Below, in pieces: positions 1 to 15,100 of a stretch of 64,000 bases of DNA; position 1 is the stretch's first letter; each line of letters opens with the position of its first letter. This DNA is from Membranipora membranacea (Eukaryota; Bryozoa; Gymnolaemata; Cheilostomatida; Membraniporidae), in contig OU612073.1 in assembly GCA_914767715.1 (NCBI GenBank), positions 14,384,001-14,448,000 of the forward strand, given 5' to 3'. Made by a program: the position numbers and the translations under genes. The notes beneath the pieces were generated by a model that saw only the letters and a program-made list of their open reading frames with translations, was not told the origin of the DNA and ran no database searches.

Positions 1-345
1 ATAGATCAGCATAATATGCATACAGCTAATGTCTGCATGATCTGTGAAATTTCAAAATGCCCCTAATAATATAGACCTTCAGGACACTCAAGCTTTAAAC
101 ACTCTGTTTGGAACCTAATTCATTTATGCATTTTACTACACAAGATATCAATTTCAAATAATTAATCTGTTGAGTCAATTGCCCTAAGCACAGGCTCCGA
201 TTTACCCCACATTTACCATAACTATACACATTTATTTATTAACTACCAGTGCAAAGGTGGGATACATTAGATTATGTTACACATCATATATAGGCCTTCA
301 AATACAATGTATCACTGTGTGAACGTGAAATGGAAAGTCCCATAC
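1..345. other. Intron 3 of the CLIC-like gene, left edge
   Basis: This is sequence downstream of the third CLIC exon on the minus strand. No coding similarity, RNA gene or repeat could be recognised. Confidence 0.5.
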
Positions 346-2657
346 CCTGTATAAGTCAGCAAATACATCCTCGGCAGCCTGCTCTACTTTTGATTCTTTC
401 CATGTCAACAAATCTTCACATCCGAATTTCCTCATAAATTCTTCGATCTCATCGTTTGTGTCACATAGTAGGTTAGAAACATCCACTCCGTTTAGTTGCC
501 CTGTTAAATAGTAGAGTACATTATAATGACCCTATAAATTACGGAAGGGTGAAATTCTCTGACATCCGTTCTAACCCCTATTATCTCAGCTGTGGTAGTA
601 ACTTTATAAATTTGCATACATAAAATGTTTCAAGACGCCACTAAAAATCCCTAGTATTTCTTTAGAATGGAATGTATGCACCAAGTTCCCAGTCACAACA
701 TTAAAATTTATGTATCTAAGCCGGTATGTCTGCTCCGAATCAGTCCCCAAGGATACATCTCTCTTTCAAGCTACTCACAGCAATAACAGAGGGAGTCTTA
801 CTGGCTTCAATTTATCATACTAACTATACGATTATGTAAATCAGCAGTGCACTAACTTATCTTAGCCTACCTTTCACAACTCTTACATCTGGTAGCCTTC
901 GACTAGTACCGAGCTCCACAAAGTATTTAGGTGGATTTTCTGACACTATTGTAGTGACTAGCAGATCACAGTATCCCTGTTCTGATAGTATATAGAATGC
1001 CATAAACCATTGATGGCACATAGGACATGATCCCTTTCTTTCTTTATCTATACTGGATGCCTGCAAAATATAATTATGTACAGTCAAAACATTCCATTAG
1101 TCAAAGAATGGACTGGGGACAGAATAGAAATAATTCTAGTTTTGAGCTGAAACCGAAGCTCCATTATTTCCGCAATGCTCATTAAAGTTTTGGATGTTTT
1201 AAAATTTGAGGTGTGAGCCATATTAGGCATCAATTAGCCTCATAAAGCCATATTACGTGGGCTGATGTTAGTTTGATGTTTGGGCGAACACCAATATCAC
1301 TGACCAAAAACAAACAATGCATTATCAGCTTGGTGAAATCACATCCATTAATGCATGGGTGGTTATCTTCATAATGTTTGGAATCAGATGATATCGTAAC
1401 GGGTTTAACCTGACTACCTTTTGGCGTCAAGGAATGCCAAATCTAAGAGTGGCTCTCTTAGAGCTGATAACAATATACTGACATCCATTAACAACAACAC
1501 CCATGAGTACACTTGGGTTTGACAATCATGGTGGCCGAAACTAATAAAACCAAAATGTATAGCTAAGATTTGGGTCCATGATGGCCTTATCATTCAACTG
1601 GATACAGAAATACAATAATGAGTTAGGAGTTGTCATTGACTTATGGTTCCAGCATTACGGCCTCCTTAGACTAAGACTGTATTGAATGCATACAATATAC
1701 AATGACCTACCATACAGTGTGTCAATTAATTTATATCAGCAGTTTGGCTTGTCTAAAATTCCCCAAGCTTTGTTGTAGGCATACGCCTATAGATCGTGAC
1801 TTCTAAAATCATGCACCGATTAAATATGATTTGCATCTATCTTCGAATTTAACATTGAGTTGAAGTTGAATGCACCATTGGCACATTTGAGTTTCCAAAC
1901 CTTTGCTCTATGAGATCTCAGAGCTTTTGATCACCCAGGTATAATTTTGATATAAAAGTTATCTGAAGGCCAGGTACACATCTTCATAAGGTTATAATAT
2001 AAATAAACCAATAGATTTGCCCAAGAGACTCTGAGACAGACCTACATCAGGCTGCACCTAGCTCCACCACTGCTTGTCAGCAGCAAAGTATCAGTGCATT
2101 TATAGAAAGAATCTTTGGCCAAATAAATATACACTTTCATACAATAATCCCATTCAACGATTTTTCTGAAGCCGACATCAAGGAGGATATTTTACATGTT
2201 AAGTTGCATTGGTGAGTTCGACAATTAGTATTACCCGTTAACGTTTGATGTGCCAATTATATTTATCTACTCAATACTCTAGCTGGCCCAACAATTTTGG
2301 GTATGATATATGCATGTATAATTCCTCAGACCAAGGACTGTTACTGTTACTCCTAGCTCAGACAGGTGGCTGAGGAGGTCCTGTCTTTTAACCAGGGAGA
2401 AGTCTCCATGCTTTTACAGAGAGGATACACATGCAAGTCATATTAATTTTATCATTTAATCCATATATAGTGTTATATAGAGTAAGAGACAAAGGTAATT
2501 TTTGCTTATTTATCAATCAATTCAATCATCATGATCATCCTTTTAAATTTTTTTTATCAATCACAACAATGCATACAAATATATATTATTATGTTGAAAT
2601 TACCTTCACAAACAGCTCCACAAGCGGCAGGTTTGAATCCCCACTGTCATCAGCCAT
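346..2657 (-). CDS. CLIC-like protein (chloride intracellular channel / GST-fold family), 5' part
   Basis: Coding exons on the minus strand are 2657-2604, 1060-871 and 500-346; the next exon lies beyond the left edge, so the gene is partial. Exon 1 encodes MADDSGDSNLPLVELFVK and ends in phase 0. Exon 2 holds the thioredoxin-like start of the CLIC fold with the redox motif CPMC, at the place of the C-P-x-[SC] motif of vertebrate CLICs. Exon 3 continues with the short strand VKGQLNGVDVSNL and an acidic helix resembling the CLIC linker to the all-helical GST-like half. Known for the family: soluble glutaredoxin-like proteins that can associate with membranes. Splice sites and phases (0, 1, 0) agree throughout. 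The ATG at 2657 gives the typical short CLIC N-terminus before VELFVK. Which CLIC type this is cannot be decided from half a protein. Confidence 0.83.
1061..2603. other. Intron 1 of the CLIC-like gene
   Basis: AT-rich intron between the 54-nt first coding exon and the CPMC exon. Short open frames here have no recognisable similarity. I see no transposon structure. Confidence 0.55.
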
Positions 2658-3158
2658 ATTGGATGATATTGTCACTTGTGTATTAGTGTGTATTGTGCTT
2701 ATGTCTCTTCCTAATGATTCTGATCAAGTGATGAGTATTCCTCACACTTGAACACTTTTTGAAACCGCACCCTGAAGTTAAAAGTGCGCAGGTGCAACAG
2801 GAAAATACCCGGAGAAAACTAGACTAGAAATCTTCTCAAAGCCTCAAATATGACATAAGAAGACAACTTCTCTTTTTTATGTATTTTACATGAAAGATAG
2901 AAAAGTGTGCCAGCTGTATTGGCCTGAGATCCAAAAAAATATGGAGATTTATCAATCATAATCAGAGATCACAGTTTGATTTGTAAGGACTCAGGCTAGA
3001 AGAATAGGAAAAGCGATCTGGTAGTATTTCTAAAAATATTGCTTTATATACTGTAGAGTAGTCTTTTTCCTTCTGGTCTGTGGAATCATATGGTTCAGTT
3101 GTTTGAAGGAGCAATCTTAGTATAGTTGATACTGTGAAGAATTTCAGAACATATACAA
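2658..3158. promoter_or_regulatory. Shared upstream region of the divergent CLIC and SEC5 genes
   Basis: The CLIC start codon (2657, minus) and the SEC5 start codon (3159, plus) are only about 500 bp apart and point away from each other, so both 5' UTRs and core promoters must lie here unless there are further upstream non-coding exons. I see no convincing TATA box. A bidirectional promoter is an inference from the spacing. Confidence 0.45.
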
Positions 3159-6100
3159 ATGCCTCCTCCACAAGTCACAGGTAAGAAGAAATTATAAGAC
3201 CCTGAGAGTAGTCAGAAGAATGCTGACAATCAATTGAATTCATCATCATATTTCTTGCTCTCAACAGTTTGTGCAAGTGTCCCTTACTGTGAGTGGGTCA
3301 CTTTATATATCAGTGTCACTGATTAAGTGCTACAGGACAGAGGCATTTCTAGCCTTATCACGTATGTTTTGTTTTTGGGGACTTCAGTGTTTTTTCGCCT
3401 GAGGCAAGGCCTAGTTGCTCTTAGGTTATGTAAGGGTATATACCTCTTTAGCCACGGGGCAAGGATAATAAATCATTGCTTTGGCTTTAATTTGTGAAAA
3501 ACATAAATATACATACAATCAAATAGGCTTACATTATAATGAACCTGCATTTTAAGCTAGCCTAAGTGTAGTGTAGTAGAACTTCCTTGCTAAGCATGCC
3601 CTAGAACTAAGGCCTTAGTAGTCTGCCTGCATTTGAAATGTTGTAAATGATCACAGTGTTTCACTTTGTGTACACAAGGATACCAATTCATAGTGGCTGT
3701 ATTATTCGGAATGTTAGCAGTGATGGTACATACTCACTTCCACACAACACCCCTATGAAAATTAATGTCACTCCTATTAACAAACTTATATTTTACAGGC
3801 GTGTCTCCAAAGGAGGGCCCACCAGGTACCCTGATAACCATCAGAGGCGAGAACTTAGGTACCGATCTGAAGGATTTAGTCTCAGTAACAATATGTGAAG
3901 TGGAGATGGTATTAACTGCAGACTGGGTCAGTAAAAGAAAGATAACTGTGCGATCAGGACTGGGAGTCGGTATGTACCTTTACTGCATTATATTATATTT
4001 GAGCATCACTTACTGCTTTCAAATCAAAGACAGATTTTGTACCTGATTAGGAGATACTTGGCCTACAACATATCTCCAATATCTTGCAAGCCGAACCAAT
4101 GTCTATAACACAGCTCATTCACTCAAAAAACTCGTGACTGGAAGGCAAAACTGGCCCGAGAAGCTTACACACCAGTGGGACTTGAATGACCAATTTTGGG
4201 GAAAATTTGAAAAACATTAAATTGATCATACGAAATTATAATCTCTTTTGGGACCGGGAGTTGATGTCAAAGATCATCCTTTTCAGTAGTTGTCATAAGG
4301 AATAGTCTTCTGATTGTGGTATGTTGTGATTCAACGCATGCCAGTCGGGCCTACAATTGCCCTGTTGAGATATATATATATCTTTAACCTCTACATATGT
4401 ATAATTCATGTTTAGGCGAGGGAGAGATACTTATCAAGACTCGATCTGGTGGTCAAGGGGCTTCAGAGCTGACATTTACTGGCCAACAGGTTACACAGAT
4501 CCTACCTAAGCAGGAGTCTGCAGTTTTTGTGGACGAGACACATACATTCCTGACTGCATGGGATAAACACAGGTGAGCTCCTACTGTCACAGAAACAGAA
4601 TATTGTGCACAAGTTGCAACCAAATAATTATAATTACTTGATAAGAAAGACAAATTGGTTACTTTGCTTTGGAATCCCTTTTATTACATAGTCTGACTCG
4701 GGTATATCTTAGCAATATCATTAGCTGAAGCTGAAACTGTTTCTGCTCAATCTTCCTCATGTTCGACAAATACTTGAAAAGTCAGCATTTAGCGGCCCAA
4801 AATTATACTATTTACATTCTGATCATATTTGTATGGATCCGTGTTTTTGTAGACCTGTAGCGGAGGAGATCTCAGCTGATAATCTGCTCGGATTATCAGA
4901 TGAGGGCGGAGAGAAAAGATTCCCACCCAGTAGATTACCCGGCTTCTTCCCAGGAATGTCAGGAAACGTTATGCTCCCCAGCTTCTCTCCTCATTGGTGA
5001 GGTTATAATCCTTCGTATCTCCTTGGATTTAATCACCTTTAAATTATTTTTACGGTTCTTGATCACAAGCTTCTTTTGGTTTGGCAAGCCTGGTGTAAAT
5101 CATTGGTTATACCCCCATAGACTTAATAATAAACCTACACAGGGCACTATATACAGCTGAAGTGAGGCACTTAAGTGTGGGCAACGTAACGACATTGGAA
5201 GGTGTAGTAGCATTGGTGCCAACATTGATTTACTGCCCATAATCTAGGTTTTTCATTCATTAGTCGATCGATTTGATCGGACTTTTGATTAGAAAATTGC
5301 TTTACAATCAGCAGCATCTTGTTATCAACTTAATGTTATTTCTTCTTCAAAAATTCAAACTATTGACGACAAGCTGCTTAATCTATTGTAATTTTCAAAG
5401 TCAAAATCTGATCAAAATTGATCGAGTTATCAGCATAAACCTGGTATATGAGCTGCAAGTCAATGAAAACACCAATGCCACCACACCTACCAATGTCGTT
5501 ACGTCACCCACAATAAACTGCCACAGTGCCTCAATGCTAATGCTCCATATAGTGTCCTGTCTGTGTTCATTATTAAGTCTATGGTAACCCCTCTTCTCAT
5601 TTTTATCGTAACAATCTTCACTGTATCACAGTTATTTACTCGAGGCTGACGTGTCTTATATTATTAACTGATACTATATGATTCCCTGGCCGCTGCTCTG
5701 TCTACACAATAAGGAATTGTTAATGCTAACATTATGACACCAGTGTTTGAATGATTATTGACAACCGATGCACTGTTACATGTTTGTGATTGTTATGATA
5801 ATCCTCTTCCACGCTATTTGCTAGGTATTTGCTGGAGAACAATTCGTCTACCAGCTTTGAAGACTTAAAAGCTGGTCTGGAGTATCTCAAAACAAGGAGA
5901 TCACACAGCAGGTGAGATAAGTAGACTTAATATCTCTAAATGGAATGTCATGTAATGAATGGTCCAAATGACAGCCTGTTTACAGTCAGCAGATAAGAAA
6001 ATAGGAGTTATCATTCTATGTCTGTTCCATTAATGCTATGCAAGTTACACTTACATTATATAGGCTAATTTGTAAGTGACGAGCTACCTATTTCCTTGCT

Positions 6101-9100
6101 AGTGTTATCACAACAACAAGTTGTCTCCTCCTTGATATTAAGAGGACAATTACAAACAACTATCAGCTAGGTTTGAAAACCCTGAAGAGAGACAAACTGT
6201 GTTGACTATAGGAGTAAAAAGGGTCAAATATTGGTTGAGCTAGTGATTTATAGATTCTTTTAGGCCTCTCTGTTCTGAGCAGCCCAAACTATTAAATGAC
6301 ATGATACAGAGTTGAGTCAAGTTTACTCCTTGGTTTAGTCAGACATGTATCTTTATCTTTTTTTGCAATTTTCTAACAGTTTTGGAAAGGAGCCCAAATC
6401 ATATCTGAAGACAAACTTGGCTACCTTCATGGAGTGTCAGGATGCCCTGGTTACTATGCACAACAAACTGACATGGGACGAAAATCAAAAGATTCTCTGT
6501 CTAGACAAACTTAACATGTTGCTGCAAGGTAAGATTGAACTAGTTATGGACTGGCTCTAAGGTTTGCTTGGATCATTTAAAGCATTGTGTATCGATATAC
6601 TGTTTATATATCGAAGGTTCTCTTGAATCAGGCCCGTTTCCACAACAGTCTCAACAGTTTGGGTCGATGTGGTGGCCCTTGCAGTCTGTTCAACGATACG
6701 ATACGGAAAATAATAGTAGTACTCTAACTTGACCAAGGCATATCTAACCCCCAAGTGATTAACTTACCACAAAAGTATGACTCTACATTTCGATAGCTGC
6801 CGGAAAGGACTCAAACTCTCTATTCGATGACATCATCAGACGCAAGGATAAAGCTGACGCCACTAGGAATGTACTTGGGATAATGAACAGATTTAAGTTT
6901 CTTTTCTACTTACCACCAACTATCAGGTAATGTTATCTATAGTATCAGTCTATGATGTGTGATATATGACTCTTAAAACAGATTGTAGGAAATGTATGAA
7001 AGTATCTAAAATATATCATGTATGCTTAAGTTTAGCCTAATGCGAGTTTGTGAGGTCCCAAAATTGATGATTTTTTGGCATTAAATATCACCATATCAAA
7101 ATCCTTGTTGACAAGTCTGATCGGGGTTTAAAATTTTGTTTCAAATTACAAGTTCAGAGTTGCCAATAGTTGATATTGTTGCAAATAAAAAGTCTACAAA
7201 AATAACGCTTTTTGCACTCATTTATAGTAACTCGATTCGTCAGTCCCTTGACAAAGTCATCTATTTTCTTGTTTCAGGACTAACATTGGAAAAGGCGATT
7301 ATGATGTTGTAATCAATGATTATACAAGAGCTAAATTACTTTTCAAAGAGACAGAGGTGGAAGTCTTCAAAGAGGTTTGTGTTCTGATTATGATTACACT
7401 TTGCTATCTAATCTGACCCATTTGTGACCAGATCTAATCAAACAAACATACAAGAATGCATACAACTTGGATGGTTTCAGGCTCACTGTTAGTGTCCTTC
7501 TATTATCACCCACCGCCGATACACTTTATTATGGAATACCACTACAATCAAGATGGGAAAATTTTGAGCACTAAAACTTCAATGTAGATCCATCATCAAC
7601 AATTTGAAAGTAGTTAAAGTTATATTTTACCAAGGAGAGGCATTTCATCAATTATTGGGCTCCACTGTTTGCATTGTATGTAGGGATGTAGGTCAATGTT
7701 TGATACAAAACATCTTTACAATTCCTGCTCCACCAAGCTGTGATGTAAATAACCACTAAAAGGATTATCATCTGCATAGATAGAGCACCAGTTTGTTAAC
7801 TAACATTGTTGGCAGAGAGACTACTAGGATCGAGCAACTGATAAATGTTGTGATTTATGATTGTGTTTCCCGCTAGCTTGGCTGATGTAGAATTAATTTT
7901 TCTGTAACACTCTGCAGCCATTTGTTGCTCGAAGTGAATGTGAAAGAATCAGATTTATTGGCAGTATCATTCTAGATTTCTCAGTCTAATTTGGTATGAT
8001 TCTCTAGGTTCATGAACAGCCTGTTGCCCTGTTTCTTCTGATTTTCCCCCGAAGTTGTGATGAGAAGTACTCCAAATGTTTTTTTCATGAGCATAGTGCA
8101 GTATTCTAAATCAGACTGAGAGCTCTAAAGTGATAAAAAAACTCATTCTCTCGCAGTCACTTTTTTAAAAATTTGGAATAGATTTACTGTATGTTTAAAA
8201 AAATACCATAGGATATACCTCACTTCCAGATGTCTGTTGACATGTTTGATCATTTTGTCAGTTTTATGGAGAAGTAGAGAAAGAGGTACAAAAGTTTAGA
8301 GAATCCCTCCACTCGAAACTTCTACAGATGCCAGCACCTCTGGAGGAGAAGAAAAAGATCATCAGACATCTCGTCGATCTGGAATATGCAGGTCTGTCTG
8401 TTAGTCTCATGTTTGATGTGTGATCAATGTCGATTTGTGTTGTCTAACTATACAAATGAATGCAAACAGCATCAAAAATTCGGCAGAAGGCCTGAAGTTG
8501 CTAAGTTACAATAATGCTTCAAATGATAATAATGTCGTTTATGTCAGTTATGCTGAATGCGGGAGTGCTGTCTGAGCCTGACCATTACCCACGCTATAAA
8601 CACTAGCCTGCTTACCCTCAACTCCCTAGCACTGTGTATTCATAATTGTAAATAAATGTGGGTATTTATCAGTCAGTAAATGCACATAGTTATAATCATA
8701 ATTGTGTATCTTTCCTTTCATTTATTGCTGACTTTAGGTAACCCAGCGTGGGAGTGTATATGTACACAGAATAAATGGCTCATAGACTTATTCTCTTCCT
8801 GTGTAACTGAGCACACAAACAGAGAGCACGATGAGGTCACCTATGGTAACAGTAAGAGGTCACGGGCTAGGTCAAGGTCACTGTCTGTAGCCCTGCTAAC
8901 TGGTAAAAGTAGACCCAGCAAGGTTAGTAGTCGCCAAACCCTCAAGTGATAAAATTTAATGAAAGAGTACACCAGCTGTCATAACTTCTCCATGCCTGAG
9001 AGTAATACATACTAGCTACGGTATACTCATGTTGAGCACTTTGAGACTGCTCTGCCTATGCTATGGTATTAGATAGATCTTAGCACAAGCTCAGCTTTAT

Positions 9101-12100
9101 ATTGATGCTCCTTACACTGAAGAAGACCGTCTTTTATCACTGGAGCTATACTGTCATATTCATTTAAACATGAAATAAATAATAATCACATGTAAGTTTC
9201 CATGATCATAATGTAGCTAACCCTAATTTATATTGTGCTGTATCAGAGTAAATTTCTTGAACTAACAAATTGTATTTTTCCAATTTATCAGTCTGCAAGA
9301 CCGGGTGGCTCCTCCGACACTGAGGGATCGGCGGCAGCCAGCAAGCTGAAAACTCCACAGAGGGTTCTGTTTGTAGAGGAGATTAGTAATTCACTCACAG
9401 ATCACTTCCCAGCGTTCTACAGACTCGGCCATGCTTATTTTGAAGGTACTCTTTGCTAACGTTTATGCTAAATGTATACGATATATGTGACTAAAATTGC
9501 AACTCTGAGTGAAATTCTCTATGCAAAATGTTGCTCAATTGTAACAAGTCCTGCTCATACACATTAGGGAATCAGTAAACTCGGCAGGAGTTTGCCAACT
9601 TAGAAATCTACTTTTGCTAAGTGGGAACCATATCTGGTGCTAATTTCAGGTCAGCTATTGAGAAAAGAGAGAGATGAGTCTCACAAAGCTAAAACTGAAC
9701 AGAAACTAAATCTACAGAGCTTCAAACAGATGATCAATGAGGTGATGTAGACTGTCTGTATTCACTCATCCCTCCCTCCTCAAATTATGAATATATATGC
9801 GTATTGATTGTTCATTAAATATTACCCCAGGTCACTGAATACTATGTTTTCCAAAAATCACCTGTATTCTGACTGATTTTTGCCATCATCCATACAGTAC
9901 CCCTCATAAGACAAGATAGGCCTCATAAGTTCATCTGTGTATGTGAGGATAGAACAAATGCTTTATGTAATAATTACTCATGAGGGTATCCCACACATTC
10001 TGGGCCTTGTGAAAATTAATATTAAACTTATCTCCCTGTTCTAGAAAAATTCTTGGTTGCACAAATATTTCTATAGGATGACAACGGCTTAAAACCAGAT
10101 GCAATATGATAAAAGTAACTTCACACGAAGGAAGTTACTGCCTCCTTACAACCAGAACATGCTGCATTGTGAATAAGTTTGATTAAAAGGCCTTGATGTA
10201 AGTTGGTAAGTGAATTTAGGTTTGTAAGATGATCTCTTGGGTAATTGTGTTAAAATAATATTACAGGTGTTATTAAGATATTGTAACTTAGTGCGCAGAG
10301 CATTCCTACCTGAGAGTCTAGAAAATTTCCCTACTGAAAAACAGAATGAATACGGAGAATGGACTCTGGAGAAATCAGAACTACCAAGCGCATGGCTGCC
10401 ACAATGTGTCAGGTATTACTATATGTGAAATTTCTCTGGTCAGGCAGAGAAGACTATTGAAGTGAAAGTCCAGATTGATTTAACACTCCATATTATTTGT
10501 CACACTCAGTTATGATAAACCCTATTAGCTTATACTTTTCTGGACTGCTTATTCATCTATCATGAACAATTAACTTAACTGACATAAAATTTCAGCTTTT
10601 CGCACTTTGGTCAGTAACTGTTTTGCCGTCCAATTTAGGGATAAAATTTAACTGATAGTTGGTAGTTTGATGCTCATTTGATTTTTTTGATTAACCATTT
10701 CATATTATCAGAGCTAACATAAACATGCTTTCTGTTAAACTGTATCAACTAATTTATGATGAAAAATATCTGAAAGTAGGCCCTCTGTAACATTATTCTT
10801 CATATTTCTACACACTGTTTCTTTTAGCTCAGCAGAGTTTAGGATTTATCCAATTACCGCCATGGCTCAAAAGACATAATATATTATTGTAGAACGGTGA
10901 GACAATGTGCTGAGAGTCTGAGAAACGATTTACCTCCTGAGTCTGAGTCCAGTAATCAGCTACAGGAGTTGGTGTTTGATCTCAGAACTGATACTATGAG
11001 AACTATCCTCAAACAGGTACACATATATACATAAATATATATGTTTTTTTTTAGTTGTCTTCCCTTTTGGCGTGGCAACACAACTCAGCTAATCATAAAG
11101 ATGTTCACTAACATTTTATTACATGGTGAGAAAGGCTAGAATGTAGCTACCTTGATATAGATAACACAAGTTCATGGTCATGTTTTGATGATGATAAGTC
11201 AGAGTAAGATAGCGCAGATGGAAAATATTTTTAGTACCTTAGAAGAGTGTAGTATTCCCATGAGGAAAAAATTTGCCATTATGCACATGCTTTAAATAAT
11301 GAAATATATAGCCCGCTAACATTCGATCTTCATCTTTGCTTTTTATCAACTCCAATCTTAGCTAGGGTAAATTGTTACAACTTACGTTAAGTATCCTTGG
11401 AACGAGCTAAACCAAAATCTAGCTAATATTTACGCTTTTAGTGTAAATTCATTAAATTGTTGCACCCAACTATACACATTATTTATGTAATACTAAGGCC
11501 ATTGAGGATGTAGAGAAGCTGAATCGAAGAGAGACCTGGGTTCTCGATTCTAATGGCAGCTCAGGGTCGACCACTCAGCTCCCCACATTGTTTGAAAACT
11601 GTGTGAATGAGGCTGTGTCTAATCTCAATGATGTGGTTATCAGAATAAAGACTGGTGAACATGATATATTCAATGATAGGACCACCCAAGAGCAGGCCAC
11701 ATCATTATGTATTGATATCGTCAAAGGTGAGCTCATAATCATATATTTCATTTAGATGGCTGTCATCGTAAGACAAAGTTTTTTCTTCTACTTCAAGTAT
11801 CTCTTCAATTACGTTAACTTTTATGAAGTTATGAAAGCAAACAATATCCAAAAGTTACTCACAGATATGTAAAAGGTGGAAATGAGCACATTGCAAAAAA
11901 TGTTGACCAATAAGAAATAGCCCAATACTTAGCGTATGAAAACCTGTTATCTAGAAATTCTAATCTTAGTTAAAGCTAGCTCTTTCGATTTTCTTGTGGT
12001 CCTTTGTTTAACTGGTTCATCAGTCTTGCTGCCTGCAGATTGACTTGTGACCATCCTCCTATCTGTTTCTAGTAATTGTGATTGTTCTGTGCTATCATAA

Positions 12101-15100
12101 GGTTGCTCGCTATGACATGTAGCTTGATTTTCTTCTTCTTTCCTCTTCCTCGCGGCAGCTCGTGTTGTCATGTGATATGTTACTGAAGTTAATGATGGTC
12201 TGAGCTGATTTGTTGCCTTGTTTGCTGTAGGATCAGATGGAGAGGATCTACCACTTTTCCTTTTGACAGGTGTCTTCTCAATACCTGCTGTTGGTTTTCG
12301 TTTGGTAACTTTTACCGACTCAGCAATTGAGGTCCTGCTGGATGATTGGTGTTCTGTTGAGGGATTTGTCTCAGTATTTTTCCCAGGCCTCGCGCTTACT
12401 GCTGAAGACACTGTTAATTCATCAGTCTGTTTAAGAGATACCTGTCTCCTCTTTGCTTGTTGAGTTACACCTCTTTTTTTATTATCCCTCTTGTGTGGCA
12501 GGGGTTGTTGCCTTTCTTTATTTCCTGTGCCATACAATGTTGTTGGTTGCACAACACTTGTTGCAGTCAGTTTTTGTTTATATTTGGATGTTGCTACAGA
12601 TCCCTTATGACGTTCTTTTCGTCTATCGGACATTTTGGATACCTTTTGCGACGATATTGTTTGCTTTTGCTCTGCACCTGCTGATATTGCTGCTCTCTTC
12701 CTTTTCTTAGTCACCGTTGCTGCATCCTTCTTTGAGGCGTAAACATCAATTATAGTTGATCTGTCTAGGTTTGCTGAATCTGCTCCTCCCTCTGTATGAG
12801 AACTGGTTGATGTAGAAGCCTCTGCTCTCTGAGAATCTGAAGTTCCCTGTTGCTTGTTTTGTGATGCTGATTTTGAAATCTGATGTTGAATCTTCTGTCT
12901 GTTTGCAGTCAGCGATGTATCGGGAGCTGCTTCGGATATTTGTCGATGTACTTCGATCCCAGAAGGTGATGGAGTTCTCCTCCTTTTCTGTGGTGACGAA
13001 ATCATCGATCTCTTTGACTTTGCTGTAGTAGTTTGTGCTTCAAGCAAATTCTGTCTCAGTTCTGGGGTTTCACTCTCAGCTTCCTTTCTTGCATACCTCC
13101 GCTTTTTGGGTGGAAGATTTCCCTCTTTCTCACCACTTGAAGCAGCTACCAAGGTCTTTGGTTTATCCCCTGATGATAAATGTGAGCTAGAAGCTATCAA
13201 AGTGGGAAAGTCCTGGTTAGTACTAGATTGAGATTCTGTATTCACCTTTGAATTTTCGAGGGCTGGTTTGACTATAGATTTTTCAACAGAAGGTTTTCCG
13301 CCTGTGCGCTTGGCCATAGCTCTTGTGTGACCAGATTCCACATGTGGAGCATCTTTGATGATTCTTGACTTTTGCACGGAGGAGCTTGATTGTCCTTGTT
13401 CAGATAGTTTATCAATTTCCTGCTTGAGCACTGATGTTACTGATGATGTATTATCAGTACTCTGCACAGACAGCTTAGTTGGTTTGCTGTTCGTCTTGAA
13501 CACGCTGCCCCTACGTGAGGTTGTAGCTTGATTTGTAGGTTGATTTGTAGGTAGTTGTTCACCAGGTAACCCTGTTGTACTAGTGGATGGCACTGATTCC
13601 TGTAGAGATTGTGAGGAGATTGACCCTCCTCCTCCAGATAATACATTTTGTGAGACTGATATATCCTTGGCAGCTGGGGATGCCGATGAATTCATCCGAT
13701 GTTCCTGTGTATCCTGACACTGTAACAAAATCGAGCTTCAGTATGATAAAAAGGCCTAGTGTACTATTTACTTGATTTTGTGCTTGTCTCCCCTGTCTCT
13801 CGCTTGACAAGCAGAATTCATATTCGTACACTCAAATATATCTTTGGCCTCAACTTTCCCCCCAGTGAAAAATGCGATGTGTCCACTGTTCAGTACATCC
13901 GGCTTTGATACTTTTTTGCTTTATAGTGAGTTACTGGGATGTGTTTTTGAGTGAATCCTACAAAAATCCCTCAATCTGAGGCTTACAACTCAAACTGAAC
14001 CAAACAGCTTACCTCATATTTGGAGAAAGGAAACTGTGAATGCTCTATCATGTGACCTTCTTCCGCTTCAACCCTTTCTTCATCTATAACAAGATGTGGT
14101 GAATGTTCAGTAGATGACTCTGATGAGGGATGTAGAGACACCATTGATGTCTGAGACCTCTGTTCTGGCTGTTTGTGTTGGGTTAAGAGGAGTTGTGAAT
14201 TCTCGGTCGTCTCTTGGTTTTCATCTGTATAGGGTTCTGAGAAGTCAGACAGAGTAGGTGATTGTTCTTGTTGGGTGATTATAGGAGGAGTGGTAGAAGG
14301 GTGGCTGGCTGTCCGTGATATTCTGCCATCTTCTAATCCATAGGACGGAACATCAGGTGATGCTGGTGATTCAACCACAATTTCTTGCGATTGTGAGTCG
14401 TTTGTCGGCACTTTATGTGGGGTAGAATCAGATTGGAGTGTTGCCTGCGGTTCCTCCATGTCCTCATCACACTGTCTATGCGTTGATATTTTCTCTGGTC
14501 CAGGTGGTACTGCTCGACTTGAAGACTCTTGCTGTGTTGATGTACCTGCTGTGACATGTTGCTCCCATGCTGATACAGTTGTTATCGCGCCATGTCTCTC
14601 CTCGGTACCACCTTGTGGAGTTGTGAGATGTGAAGGTTGAGGTTGTATTACAGGGCTGCTCTGTATCTCACGGTTATACTCCTCTTGTGGACCCGGGCAT
14701 GGACTAACAGGATTTTGAACATCATCGCAGCCGTCAGCAGGCCTAAAATAAGGACAACTCCCACTATGTACAAACAACTATATGACTCAAAAATAGACAG
14801 TTTTCTGAGCTCTTATTTATGCCTCAATTCGGAGTTGTCCTCTCTCCAGTTTGGTACTTTTAACCCACGCCGCATAGGAAAAACCTGTTGAAAGAGGGTT
14901 ATCTTGAAAGCCGCTTATGCTAGGATAAAAATGATTTTTGATTCAGAGTCTGCACCATTCAAAACCCTGTGAAACAGGCTTGAATGTTGATAAATCTTAA
15001 TTTTAGTGACAAAACTCGTGAAAAATTCTGCCAAATTGTCCGCAAAACAGGCAGAAAATGCTATAATTGACTATCCAAATACTAAAATTATTTCCCAAAT

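Noticed and set aside
12218-12710. Plus-strand frames antisense to the nested gene's last exon
   Set aside because: They mirror the Ser/Lys-rich coding sequence on the other strand, with no start context or similarity.
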